64,000 bases of DNA from Taudactylus pleione (Eukaryota > Chordata > Amphibia > Anura > Myobatrachidae), in assembly GCA_031769625.1 (NCBI GenBank), contig JAUIMM010000698.1, positions 1,812,501-1,876,500 on the forward strand. The letters run 5' to 3'. The position numbers and the translations under genes are program-made. Below, piece after piece: positions 36,603 through 47,556 of this stretch; within the stretch, counting starts at the first letter, position 1, and each line of letters begins with the position of its first letter. The notes beneath the pieces were generated by a model. That model did no database searches and had not been told where the DNA came from. It saw nothing but the letters and a program-made list of their open reading frames with translations.

Positions 36603-36633
<31 letters not shown>

Positions 36634-36635
<2 letters not shown>

Positions 36636-37760
36636 GCATACCACTATTTTACCTGTGACATCCCTGTGTCTTATGCTGCTTGTTGTTCTACCCGATTCGA
36701 TAAATCTAAGAACTTGTTAAGCTGTACCAATTGTGGACTAAATGACACCAGCACCTACAATTGCATTACATATTTAAAAATTTAACACCACATGTACCTT
36801 GGCTAAGTATATTGCATCCTGGCATAGCAATCAATCTGGAGGACTACTGTACCCAGCACGTCCGCTTGCATTTTACACTCAGTGACAGGTCATAGACTCA
36901 GTGCCCAGATCTCCAGCATCGTTTTAATTCTATACTCTGCCAACAGGTTATGGAACCAGAGTGTTGTCACCGATTACTCTGCTAATAGAAATGTAGACCA
37001 TAGGCATTAGCCACCACGACCAAAGCATTCCGGAGCTTGGTAAATTTGACATCTTTGCTTTTGTGGTTGAAAACGGGGGATCACAGCAGATATCTCCAAT
37101 GAAAAGCATCTTATGACCTTTATTATTTTAGCAGAAGACCCTTAAAAATGGAGTCAATGATTTTCCACTTCAGAACACAAGTATCTTGGCCCTGTATGGT
37201 AGAATATGGCCTACTACAGCACCCTTACTTTGTATAACGTAGGCGAGGAGCACAGTTATTTGACACTGTTCATTTTGTTTTCCGACAAAAGGTAACACAA
37301 TTACAAACTCTGTTACTTTTGAAAGCTTTTGAATTATCTTGTAGTAGCAGTCAGGAAGCTGTCTTTGTTATGTAGTTTATCTCTTGTCCGCTCCCTATTT
37401 GTGGCCTGCAGCCTAGTGGTTGGGTTGCAGGTCACTTACACACACCTCTGCCAGTACAAACACCAACGATGACTGATCACTGAACATAAACATTTTTTAC
37501 ATATTATGGAATCACAGAAGTTAAGTTCAACATCCCTAACACACATAGGCACTAGCACATAACTATGCACTATCACATAACTATGCTATTGTGGCTCATT
37601 TCTCTTAGTGGCCTGCTTACAGTGCAACAGGGTCAACAAGTCACATATTTGGGTGCTTGTTAAATATCCAAAACTTCATGATATTCCGTAGCATAAAGCA
37701 ATGGCTTATTTCTCTGGCGTTGTCCTGACATGCAAGAGAACCACGCTTGTATTTACATTA
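36634..37760. repeat. Right 1,127-bp direct repeat flanking the Penelope-like element
   Basis: Copy of 33267-34393, starting immediately after the (TA)n tail of the element and ending ATTTACATTA, beyond which unrelated sequence (TGGATTACATG) continues. It includes the same ATG (37701) as the left copy, here without a long frame behind it. Confidence 0.95.
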
Positions 37761-38217
37761 TGGATTACATGTATTAACTGTAGCCATATGTGAGAGGCTA
37801 AAGCAAACTTTGATTCAGTCCCTTCTGCACAGGGTTATCATAAAATGTGAAGTATGAAATACTCCTTTTGATTATACTAATTGGGGAAAGCACCACTGTT
37901 GTTATTACTATTATTTAATGTTCCCACGCATAAATTCATCCACTAAAAAGCAAAGGCAGAAGTTATTAACATGAACCTTGAGAGAGAAAAAAAGTGTCCC
38001 TCTCCTATACTCATTAAGGCCTTTTAAAGTTTTGGCGGATACAGGACCAGCGGCATCCCGCACGCCGGTACCCTCCATGTCCTACACCAGCCACAGGTTT
38101 TGTTGCTGTGACAGTGTGTGTGGCCTGAGTTACACCCATGCACAACTGACTGGCACGTAGCCTTTGGAAGGAGCTGCCAGCACAACTATTGAATAAGAAC
38201 ATTTCATACTTTGGCTC
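37761..38217. other. Intron DNA, nothing recognised
   Basis: No feature seen beyond the end of the direct repeat. Confidence 0.4.
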
Positions 38218-38505
38218 AAGCTGTATACACACACAATGATTTTGTTACCAATGATTTTCTGAACGATTTTCTGTCAGATTATCTGTCAGATTTTTTAAAA
38301 TGTAATGAACGATTTTTTTGAACTACAAACGATTTTTGCATATTCCCTTAATGAAATGAGTTGACAAGTCTGACTGAACTACAAACGTGAACGCGCATGA
38401 ATGATAATCGTTCATCGTTTGACTCAGAAAGTGAACGATTTTTTGAAACGATTATCGTTAAACGATAATCGTTCGAAAAAATCGTTGTGTGTGTATGCAG
38501 CTTTA
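38218..38505. mobile_element. MITE, AAAGCTG-terminus family
   Basis: Ends CAAGCTGTATACACACACAATG and CGTTGTGTGTGTATGCAGCTTTA. The interior is built from AACGATTTTTT and ACGATAATCGTT, repeated on both strands, so most of the element can fold back. Confidence 0.75.
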
Positions 38506-38767
38506 GAAATAAACATGCAAACTTCCTGGTGTACAATTCTTGATGAACTGTTTGGCTGTGATGGTAACAGTAACCGGTCCACTTTAATTTCCACAATGTG
38601 ATTGTGGCCACTGCCAGGAACCAATAGTTACTGATACTTATAATTTATGCGTGCTGGTTAATAGATGAGGTACATTGTGCTCTGACCTGCATAGGACCAC
38701 TGGGCCAGGAACAGGTGGTCTGTTCAGTAAGGTTTATTTTCCTTTTTTCTTATACCATAAGAACAGT

Positions 38768-39014
38768 GGGCCTGATTCAGACCCGCTCGTGAGCGCTATG
38801 CTTGTGGCAACGAGACCCTACCACAAGGGTCTCGCGCAAACCCGATGGTTGCGATGGTCTTGACCATCGCGACCATCATCATGGCCGCTCACTATAGCTG
38901 TGGGTGGTCACCCACAGCTATGCGAGCGGCCAGGAGGCAGTTCTGAAAAACCAGAGGGCCGGTCCTGATTCAGAGTGAGCGCTCTGTCAGAGCATCCGGC
39001 TCTGAATCAGGCCC
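38768..39014. mobile_element. MITE, GGGCCTGATTCAGA-terminus family, short form
   Basis: Termini GGGCCTGATTCAGACCCGC and the complement ending GCTCTGAATCAGGCCC, with a perfect AGT duplication (38765-38767 and 39015-39017). It shares CACAAGGGTCTCG and GCGATGGTCTTGACCATCGCG with the copy at 16523-17029, of which it is a deletion version. Confidence 0.88.
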
Positions 39015-39017
39015 AGT

Positions 39018-39731
39018 CTCCCTTCACCACACCGTACAAACATGACTTTCTCATGGTATCAATGCATTTTGGATCAGCAAGTATACAAAATAACTACAGA
39101 ATGCACATAAAAAAAAAAAAAAAGAAGAGGAACCCTGGGAACCTTAATCACCTAGGAGGGTACGACGAGGCTAGGTTGGAGCACCATTTAAGATTAGTAA
39201 CGAGGGATAACTGGCATACCACTTGATATTAAATGGGGTCCAATTCTCTTACAAAATGAAACCGCAGTTTTGCTCTCCTTCTAAATAATAGGTGCACCTT
39301 ATTCTTCCTGCAGCTGGTTCAAACTAGGGGCCCTATTTATCAACTATGCATAACCCTTTGTTAAATGGGTTAGGGCATCCTTTCTGTATTTAACAAACGG
39401 CAGTCTAGGATTATCGAGCTGTTTGTCACTCCGTCGCTCTTGCCATCTTTACGACGGCAGTCCTTCCGGCTTCAGCGAAGCCTTCTAGGCACTGCCAGGT
39501 CCCTGCCGGGTTACTCAGTCATGCACATGCGCAGACTGACAGTCGCACATGACAGAGTAGCCCGTCGCTGGCAGTGATAGGCTGCCAGCAGGTGAGTAGA
39601 GATTGTTGCTGGACCTTGCCAGAGTGGTAAGTAATGATGAATACCAATGGCATATTTGTTTGTATCACTGCAATACTAAACAAAATATGCCACTAGTATT
39701 AAGGTTCATTCATAAATGGGATCCTAGAGAT
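39018..39731. other. Intron DNA with a worn repeat
   Basis: 39330-39600 begins GGGGCCCTATTTATCAAC and contains GCAGTCCTTCCGGCTTCAGC and CATGCACATGCGCAGACTG words, resembling other MITE interiors, but no paired ends were found. The last eight bases (39724-39731, CTAGAGAT) are the left target duplication of the hAT element. Confidence 0.4.
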
Positions 39732-39845
39732 TAGTGATGAGCGGTTCGGATTCTGAGGAATCCGAACCGCTCCGAACAGGTGGAATCCGAGTCCACCCGA
39801 ATGCAAGTTCGGGTGTTCCCGCCTGACTTGGATTCCACCTCGAGG

Positions 39846-39925
39846 CCGAACGTCACCCGGCCGGCGTCGGATTCTCGCGAGACCTCGCGAGAGCCGGGTG
39901 ACGTTCGGCCTCTATAAAAGGCGCG
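39846..39925 (+). promoter_or_regulatory. TATA promoter of the hAT element
   Basis: TATAAAAG at 39913-39920, directly after a GC-rich palindrome with TGACGTTC. GC-rich sequence follows where transcription would start about 30 bp downstream. The position, inside the left end and pointing to the transposase, supports a transposon promoter; activity is inferred. Confidence 0.6.
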
Positions 39926-40054
39926 GCGCCCGGCTGTCGGCGCCATTTCGCGTGACTGTATCAGACGGAACAGTCACGCTTAGTTAAGTTAGTGATAGAG
40001 AGGGGAAAAGTGAGACTACAGTTAGATTACAGTTAGAGTAGTTCTTGCCACTGT

Positions 40055-43000
40055 GTGCTCCGTGACTGGGCTTAGCCCACTGAGTGCATTATACAAGCTC
40101 TGTGACTGGACTTAGCCCACTGTGTATATTTATAATATTATATAAGCTCCCTGACTGGACTTACCCCACTGTGTGTATTATACAAGCTCCGTGACTGGAC
40201 TTAGCCCACTGTGTGCATTATACAAGATCCGTGACTGGGCTTAGCCCACTGAGTGCATTATACAAGCTCCGTGACTGGACTTAGCCCACTGTGTATATTT
40301 ATAATATTATATAAGCTCCCTGACTGGACTTACCCCACTGTGTGTATTATACAGGCTCCGTTACTGGACTTAGCCCACTGTGTGTATTATACAAGCTCCG
40401 TGACTGGGCTTAGCCCACTGTGTGTATAATACAAGCTCCGTGACTGGGCTTAGCCCACTGTGTGTATTATACAAGCTCCGTGACTGGGCTTAGCCCACTG
40501 TGTGTATTATACAAGCTCCGTGACTGGGCTTAGCCCACTGTGTGTATAATACAAGCTCCGTGACTGGGCTTAGCCCACTGTGTGTATTATACAAGCTCCG
40601 TGACTGGGCTTAGCCCACTGTGTGTATTATACAAGCTCCGTGACTGGACTTAGCCCACTGTGTGCATTATACAAGATCCGTGACTGGGCTTAGCCCACTG
40701 TGTGCATTATACAAGCTCCGTGACTGGACTTAGCCCACTGTGTATATTTATAATATTATATAAGCTCCCTGACTGGACTTACCCCACTGTGTGTATTATA
40801 CAGGCTCCATTACTGGACTTAGCCCACTGTGTGTATTATACAAGCTCCGTGACTGGGCTTAGCCCACTGTGTGTATAATACAAGCTCCGTGACTGGGCTT
40901 AGCCCACTGTGTGTATAATACAAGCTCCGTGACTGGGCTTAGCCCACTGTGTGTATTATACAAGCTCCGTGACTGGGCTTAGCCCACTGTGTGTATTATA
41001 CAAGCTCCGTGACTGGGCTTAGCCCACTGTGTGTATTATACAAGCTCCGTGACTGGACTTAGCCCACTGTGTGCATTATACAAGATCCGTGACTGGGCTT
41101 AGCCCACTGAGTGCATTATACAAGCTCCGTGACTGGACTTAGCCCACTGTGTATATTTATAATATTATATAAGCTCCCTGACTGGACTTACCCCACTGTG
41201 TGTATTATACAGGCTCCGTTACTGGACTTAGCCCACTGTGTGTATTATACAAGCTCCGTGACTGGGCTTAGCCCACTGTGTGTATTATACAAGCTCCGTG
41301 ACTGGGCTTAGCCCACTGTGTGTATTATACAAGCTCCGTGACTGGGCTTAGCCCACTGTGTGTATTATACAAGCTCCGTGACTGGACTTAGGGCCTGATT
41401 CAGAGCCGGACGCTCTGACCAGAGCGCTCGCTCTGAATCAGGGCCCTCCTCCATTAAAATGGAGCGTCCTCCAGGACGCTCGTATAGCTGTGGGTCACCA
41501 CCCACAGCATATACGAGCGTCCAAGAAGATGGTCGCGATGGTCTTGACCATCGGACTTGCGAGGGAAACCCTGCGGTCGGGTTTCCCAGCCACAAGCCCT
41601 GGAGTGATTTTGGCTCTATCAGAGCCAAAATCACTCCCACTGACATCACTAGTGATGTCAGTGGGGCCGGCTTCAGACGGTAGGCGTTCCCATGGGAACG
41701 CCTCCGTCTGGCAGGCACGCCCACCAAAGGGGGCGTGCTGTCAATCAACATCGACAGCACGCCCCCTTTGGTGCGAGACCCGGAGCGATGGGAAGCCCGT
41801 CGCTCGCCGGGTCTCGCGCATGCGCACGACGGAGCTCCCTCCGTCGTGCGCATGCGCAGTGGGGAACATCGACCCACTTGCGAGCGTACTGCCGCTCGCG
41901 AGTGGGTCTGAATGACCCCCTTAGCCCACTGTGTGTATTATACAGGCTCCGTGACTGGACTTAGCCCACTGTGTGTATTATACAAGCTCCGTGACTGGAC
42001 TTAGCCCACTGTGTGTATTATACAGGCTCCGTGACTGGACTTAGCCCACTGTGTGTATTATACAAGCTCCGTGACTGGGCTTAGCCCACTGTGTGTATTA
42101 TACAAGCTCCGTGACTGGGCTTGGCCCACTGTGTGTATTATACAGGCTCCATGACTGGACTTAGCCCACTGTGTGTATTATACAAGCTCCATGACTGGAC
42201 TTAGCCCACTGTGTGTATTATACAAGATCCGTGACTGGGCTTAGCCCACTGTGTGTATAATACAAGCTCCGTGACTGGGCTTAGCCCACTGTGTGTATTA
42301 TATAAGCTCTGTGACTGGGCTTAGCCCACTGTGTGTATTATACAAGCTCCGTGAAAGGGCATAAGCCCACTGTGTATATTGTACAGGCTCCGTGACTGGA
42401 CTTAGCCACTGTGTGTATTATACAAGCTCCGTCACTGGGCTTAGCCCACTGTGTGTATTATACAAGCTCCGTGACTGGGCTTAGCCCACTGTGTGTATAA
42501 TACAAGCTCCGTGAAAGGGCATAAGCCCAGTGAGTGCATACAAGCTCCGTGAAAGGGCATAGCCTGCTGAGTGTATTATACAAGCTCCGTGAAAAGGCAT
42601 AAGCCCACTGAGTATATTATACAAGCTCCGTGAAAGGGCAAAAGCCCACTGTGTGTATTATACAGGCTCCGTGACTGGACTTAGCCCACTGTGTGTATTT
42701 ATAATATTATACAAGCTCCGTGACTGGACTTAGCCCACTGTGTGCATTATACAAGCTCCTCTGCTCCACGGGAGGTTTCTGTCCTCCCTGAGCTCGCTTT
42801 AGGACACCTGCGTTACGGTTTGACAGGTGTACCGCACCAGTCAAAGTGTATTATACAAGCTCCGTGAAAAGGCATAAGCCCACTGTGTCTATTATACAAG
42901 CTCCGTGAAAGGGCATAAGCCCACTGAGTGTATTATACAAGCTCCGTGACAGGGCATAAGCCCAGTGAGTGCATACAAGCTCTGTGAAAGGGCATAATCC

Positions 43001-43110
43001 ACTGTGTCTACTCAACAAGCTCCGTGAAAGGGCATAAGCCCACTGAGTGTATTATACAAGCTCCGTGACAGGGCATAGCCCACTGTGTGTATACAAGCTC
43101 CGTGACTCCA
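40055..43110 (+). repeat. 40-bp minisatellite inside the hAT element
   Basis: Tandem units of the form CTCCGTGACTGGGCTTAGCC plus CACTGTGTGTATTATACAAG, exactly 40 bp in the regular middle part, about 60 units in all. Variants with TATATTTATAATATTATATAAG recur at about 40124, 40292, 40742 and 41148, giving a higher-order pattern. Toward the right end units become irregular (GTGAAAGGGCATAAGCCC) and one is replaced by a non-repeat patch at 42758-42845. A MITE interrupts it at 41391-41920. The open frames across it are repeat by-products. Confidence 0.95.
41391..41920. mobile_element. MITE, GGGCCTGATTCAGA-terminus family, nested in the minisatellite
   Basis: Termini GGGCCTGATTCAGAGCC and CTGAATGACCCCC, with the triplet TTA on both sides (41388-41390 and 41921-41923). 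Removing it restores the 40-bp register (GGACTTA then GCCCACTG). The interior is a chain of strong GC-rich hairpins (for example GCGCATGCGCACGACGGAG with its complement near 41815-41858). Confidence 0.92.
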
Positions 43111-43130
43111 GTTCATAGTGATAAATTAAT

Positions 43131-43271
43131 ATGGATCACGAGAATGAACCGAGAGGAGAGCAGAAACAACAAGCAAATGCTAGCATTGCAGCGGCTGGAA
43201 GGCCATCACTTTCATCTAAAGCTGATGCTCAAAGGTGTAGAGGCTTTAACAATGTAGGGAACCTGAAATAA
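43131..43271 (+). pseudogene. Possible first piece of the hAT reading frame
   Basis: Immediately after the minisatellite, ATGGATCACGAG opens a 46-codon frame (MDHENEPRGEQKQQANASIA...) ending in TAA. Its hydrophilic, low-complexity peptide is like the N-terminal tail of BED-hAT proteins but has no diagnostic motif. It could be the original start region, cut off by decay, or a chance frame. Confidence 0.35.
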
Positions 43272-43485
43272 AAAAATGTAGATTTCACAGGGGTAAAGAC
43301 AAAAAAAAACCCTCTAAAGACTACTACTATTACAGAAAATTGGCAACATACCATTCACCACACGTAGCGGCAAGGAAAGGCTCAGGCTTTGCCCTTTATT
43401 TCTAAGTGGTGGTTCTGCAACTGTCAGTGAGGCATCTTGTGCCTCTCATAATGATAAAAGACCTTATCAATCAGACTATAGAAGT

Positions 43486-46458
43486 GTGAAAAAATTTAAA
43501 ACCAATAAGGCAGTAGATCAAACTGTGTTTTTTGAAACACAAATGTCAGAAATCCCTGAGGAGAGTCTAAGTGGGTCCACGAGTGGCATTGCTATGTGTA
43601 ACCTTGACCTTTCAGAGAAGCCGCCCTCCACAGTTTCTTTTCCATCTGTAGTTGTGGGGATGAGCAATATTGCTGAGGACATAGAAATTGAGGATACACC
43701 CTGGAATTGCAAGAGGATGAGGGCAATATATGTGCAGCTGACGCTGGCACTAATGAGGATGTTGAGGATGAGGATATTATTTGTATAAGTCAGGCACCAG
43801 TGGAAGCAGCTCTTGGCCAAGATAAGAAGGCCATTGCCATGCCTGGGCATAGAACCAACAAATCCACATCTTTTGTGTGGAATTACTTTTACCCAAACCC
43901 TGACAACATTTGTCAAGCCATTTGTAGCCTCTGTGAGACCACAGTTAGTAGAGGTAGGGACGTTAAGCATCTAGGAACCTCTACGCTATTACGTCATCTG
44001 CAGCGAGCTCATGACAGGTGTTTGATAACAGAAACTACTGCTAAAAAAATAACAACAAACAGTCCAGCATTAGCAAGATGCCTTCTCTCTACTAAATCCC
44101 AGCACCTGCAATCTCCGCCAACAACACCTTCCTCCTCAATATCCTCAGAAATGATCAGTGGTAGTACAACATCCAATTTGTCAATGCTAAGTCACGGTGA
44201 CTCCTCCAATTTCCAGGACACCTCAGAAGAAACTGAATCTTTGAGCGCTAGGCCTGCTGCTGGTGGATCTTTATCCCAGAAGTGGACCAAGAAGACTACT
44301 AGTAGTATACCAAAAAAACAATTGACTGTTAAAGAATCTCTTGCAAGGAGAAGCAAGTATGACAGCTCTCACCCTGTCGCACAGCGGATCACTGACGCCA
44401 TGACAGCTATGCTAATATTAGATCTGCGTCCAATATCCGCAATTAATGCAGTGGGATTTACACAATTAATTGAGGTCATGTGTCCCCGGTACCAAATTCC
44501 ATCTCTGTTTGTTTCATTTTACCCGAAAAGCCATTCCTCGGCTGTACCAGGACGTTAAACAGAACCTAATTATTGGCCTGCAAAATGCCATTGTACCCAC
44601 TATCCACTTAACCACAGATAGCGGTAGTGGACAAACTAAAGATTACATGACTGTGACGGCCCACTGGGTGGGTGAATCAGCTTCAGCAGCAGCAGTATCT
44701 AACAAACAACACCAGCTCATTCAGAGGCAGGCAACTCTGTGCATCACCGGATTCAATAAGAGGCATACCGCTGGCAACCTCTTAGAAAAACTAAGAGATG
44801 TCCTAGAAACATGGCTTACCCCACTTGGACTCTCCTCAGGATTTGTGATTTCTGACAACGCTACAAAAGTAGTGAAAGCATTACAGCTGGGTGAATTCCA
44901 ACACATCCCCTGTTTTGCTCACACAATAAACTTAGTGGTGCAGGGTTTTTTAAACAATGACAGGGGCCTGCAGGAGATGCTGTCTGTGGCCCGAAAAATT
45001 TCGGGACATTTTCGGCATTCAGCAACAGCGTGCAGGAGTTTGCAGCACCTGCAAGAGCAGTTTAATTTGCCCTGCCATCAACTGAAGCAAGAAGTGGTAA
45101 CGGGGTGGAACTCAACACTGTATATGCTTCAGCGGGTGGAGGAGCAGCAAAAAGCCATCCATAGCTATACGACAAGCCATGACATTGGGAGAGGAGGGGG
45201 AATGTACCTTAGCCCAGCACAGTGGAGAGTACTTTCTGTCTTGTGCAAGGTGCTCAAACCATTTTAAGTTGCCACTTGTGAAGTGAGTGCTGACACTGCT
45301 AGCTTGAGTAAGGTGATTCCCCTGATTTCGCTTTTGGAAAAGCAGCTGGAGAAATTGAAGGATGAGATTAAACAAAGTGATTCCGCAAAGTATGCTGGAC
45401 TGATAGGTCAAGTCCTTTGTTCGATTCGCCAGGATCCACGGGTGGCCAAGATCTTGAAATCTGATAATTCTATTTTAGCAACCAAGCTTGATCCTAGGTT
45501 CAAGTCGTATGCTGTGTCTTTTTTTACAACTGACCCAGATCTTAAAAGAACCAAAGCGCTCCTGGTGAGCAAGTTGGCAGCTGAAGTGACACATGGCACT
45601 ACGATGACGTCTTTCTCCAGCAGCAGCCAGAAAGAAAAATCACCTTTTCCAAAAGACCCAGTGGTGATGCAGATAAGTCAAATCAACATTTTGACATCTG
45701 GTCGGGTCTAAAAGATTTGCCCAACACCAATGACACCTCTACCGTAACTCCATCTAAGCTCTCATGAGCAGGGACCTCTTCCCTCATGTGCTTCTCTTTA
45801 CATTTTCTTCTACTCTCTACTCCCCATTAGGGCACCTAACACGGGACTGCCAACTCCCGGCAGCTTATTGTGAGTGCTTTAATCACTATTTCAGCAATGT
45901 ATATAAGTCGTGTCCTTGTCCTGCACTGTAATGTACTGTAAGTTACTTGTTTCTTGTTCACCTATTAGTTCTATGTACGGCGCTGCGGAACACTTGTGGC
46001 GCCATATAAATAAAGGATAATAATAATCTAATACGATTACCATCCAAAGAATTGTGGAGGATTATTTTCAGGACACCGTACACGTAGACATGTCACAGAG
46101 TCCATTCGAATATTGAAAGAAAAAAAAGGCAATTTGGAGACCCTTGTATAAACTGGATTTGCATTACTTAAGCTGCCCACCCTCCAGTGTGTACTCGGAG
46201 AGAGTTTTCAGTACAGCCGGGAACCTTGTGAGCGAACGACGAAGGAGGCTACTTCCACAAAATGTAGAAAAAATGATGTTCATTAAAATGAACTGGAAAT
46301 TTCACGAGGAAAACCTTTCCCACCAATCACGTCACAGTACAGATACTTCTGTAATGGTGGATTCCAGGGGGGATGAACTGATATTGTGTGAGGAATCGGA
46401 TGATGTACACACTGATGAGGGCGAGGATGGCAATGATGGTGACATCATGCCACTGTAG
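43486..46458 (+). pseudogene. Broken BED zinc finger / hAT transposase
   Basis: Read in pieces: 43486-43700; 43707-44520 with a BED finger (FVWNYFYPNPD, AICSLC, LLRHLQRAH); 44520-45711 with hAT core motifs (HLTTDSGSGQTKDYMTVTAHWV, VISDNATKVVKAL, CFAHTINLVVQ, VVTGWNSTLYMLQR); and 46144-46458 with the C-terminal dimerisation block (SSVYSERVFSTAGNLVSERR). Frameshifts lie near 43700, 44520 and 45660, an in-frame TAA at 45265-45267, and an L2-like fragment at 45758-46025. The protein cannot be made, so the element is non-autonomous today. Closest in style to ZBED/hAT-Ac type transposases. Confidence 0.9.
45758..46025 (+). mobile_element. L2-like LINE 3' fragment inserted in the transposase
   Basis: Starts at GCTCTCATGAGCAGGGACC, ends GGCGCTGCGGAACACTTGTG, CGCCATATAAATAA and a TAA-type microsatellite tail, the usual 3' end of L2-like elements in amphibians. 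ATCTAA flanks it at 45752-45757 and 46026-46031, consistent with a short target duplication. It separates the catalytic part from the dimerisation block. Confidence 0.75.
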
Positions 46459-46975
46459 ACCTGTTGCCTTTAGTAGATTGGAAGATTTTTTTGTGGGGGT
46501 CCAAACAAACCAAGCACTTCAGCCACAAAGTGGCAGTACCTGTCGCTGAAATGCTTGGTTTGTTAAAGTGTGCATGTCCTTTTTAAGATCCAACATATCC
46601 CAAGGACAATTCCATCTTGCACTACCTTTCATTTCTGCCACTGCTGTGTGGCATAGTTTCATAGATGTGCTTTAAACTGTGGTGTCTGTGCCGCTGCTCT
46701 GCGCTTGGTAACCAGTCAGCTCACTGCAACCCTTGGCCAATAATGGTGAAAACAATAATTTAAGCTGTGAGGTGGTCTAAATTGACTGTAAATGACTGTA
46801 AATTAATGTTATTGAGGTAAATAACACTCCAATTTATCTCATTTTAGATTTTTTTGCGAATTTTGGCAAAAAATGCAAATCCAAAGCCAGTCACCGCAGT
46901 TTGGCAAATCCAAATCCAAAGCCGGACGACGAATTAGAACCAAATCTGGCAAAAATGGTCCGGCGCACATCCCTA
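46459..46975 (+). other. hAT 3' non-coding end
   Basis: From the stop codon of the C-terminal piece to the right terminus. Contains AAATCCAAA and GCCGGACGACGAATTAGAACC words that are also present, diverged, at 58160-58260 in the deletion derivative. Confidence 0.7.
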
Positions 46976-46976
46976 C

Positions 46977-47230
46977 TAGAGATGGCCATCGGCTGTTGAT
47001 GGCAAGCAGGGCGCCAATGTTTTTATTCCTTCCCCTAGAGCTGGGGGTACTGAGCTTAGCCCTGTCCTCGATGTGACCTGCATAGGCCCACTTCCTTCCC
47101 CGATAAGCCCCCCTGCCTGTTTATTACACCACCCAGCCGATGCCTGCACTGTTATCAGTGTGTGATGGTTGTCTGTTTTCCTGCCTTCGATGTAAAACAC
47201 AGCACCATCGATAATTTAGCTTGTAACCCC
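46977..47230. repeat. Remnant of an hAT MITE used as target by the large hAT
   Basis: Begins TAGAGATGGCCATCGGCTG, matching the terminus of the MITE at 27599 (TAGGGATGGCCATCGACTG). Interior words GTGATGGTTGTCTG and AGCACCATCGAT follow. The right end is not clear. The large hAT's target duplication overlaps this terminus. Confidence 0.55.
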
Positions 47231-47356
47231 TCCTCTGGTTTGGTTATATAGCCCTATTATGGCTGCAGAGGGAGTGATACAATGTTCTGTGTATGAGCTG
47301 TCACTGAGAAGGATAGGGGCAGAGTGCTACAGCTACTGTAGTTGTAATTTGCCTAC

Positions 47357-47556
47357 CCTCCAACATGACCCATTTCATTAGGTACATGCTCTGCTCCTGG
47401 ACTTCCTACCTAATGTATAATTGCAGTCACCTGTGTTGAACTAGGTAATTGATGAGACAGGTGTTTCACCACAGGTGGCTGGAATCATCAATTAAGAGGG
47501 AAGTCCAGGAGCAGAGCATTTTGTACCTAATGAACGGGTCTTGTTGGAGGGTCTGC
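47357..47556. repeat. Fold-back MITE
   Basis: Inverted arms of about 50 bp: CCTCCAACATGACCC plus ATTAGGTACATGCTCTGCTC at the left, and GAGCAGAGCATTTTGTACCT plus GGGTCTTGTTGGAGG at the right, around a 90-bp centre. Non-coding. Confidence 0.78.

Larger units (their letters stand above)
34394..36633 (+). mobile_element. 5'-truncated Penelope-like retroelement
   Basis: The body consists of a reverse transcriptase-GIY-YIG reading frame, a 660-bp 3' region with a promoter-like segment, and a (TA)n tail at 36603-36633. The 5' end falls inside the RT domain, directly against the left direct repeat. The 3' end abuts the right direct repeat. Penelope-like elements combine RT and GIY-YIG endonuclease and often show tandem or truncated arrangements with LTR-like repeats. 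Here the repeats carry no element sequence, so they are not ordinary pseudo-LTRs. Confidence 0.92.
39732..46975 (+). mobile_element. 7.2-kb hAT transposon
   Basis: Left end TAGTGATGAGCGG, right end complement of TAGGGATGTGCGCC. CTAGAGAT is identical on both sides (39724-39731 and 46976-46983), the 8-bp duplication of hAT elements. The left end carries a perfect hairpin (39739-39753 with 39758-39772), then a palindrome of CCGAACGTCACCCGG with its complement (39846-39908), a TATA promoter, a long minisatellite and a damaged BED-hAT transposase. Smaller elements in the window share the termini (57911-58266, 7224-7561). Confidence 0.92.

Noticed and set aside
41111..41311. Open frames with a repeated ...SSVTGLSPLCVLY peptide
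   Set aside because: The peptide repeat is the translation of the 40-bp DNA unit; the frame breaks wherever the unit length changes.
41365..41877. Opposing open frames of 140-170 residues in the minisatellite region
   Set aside because: They run through the GC-rich hairpins of the nested MITE on both strands, which keep frames open by composition.
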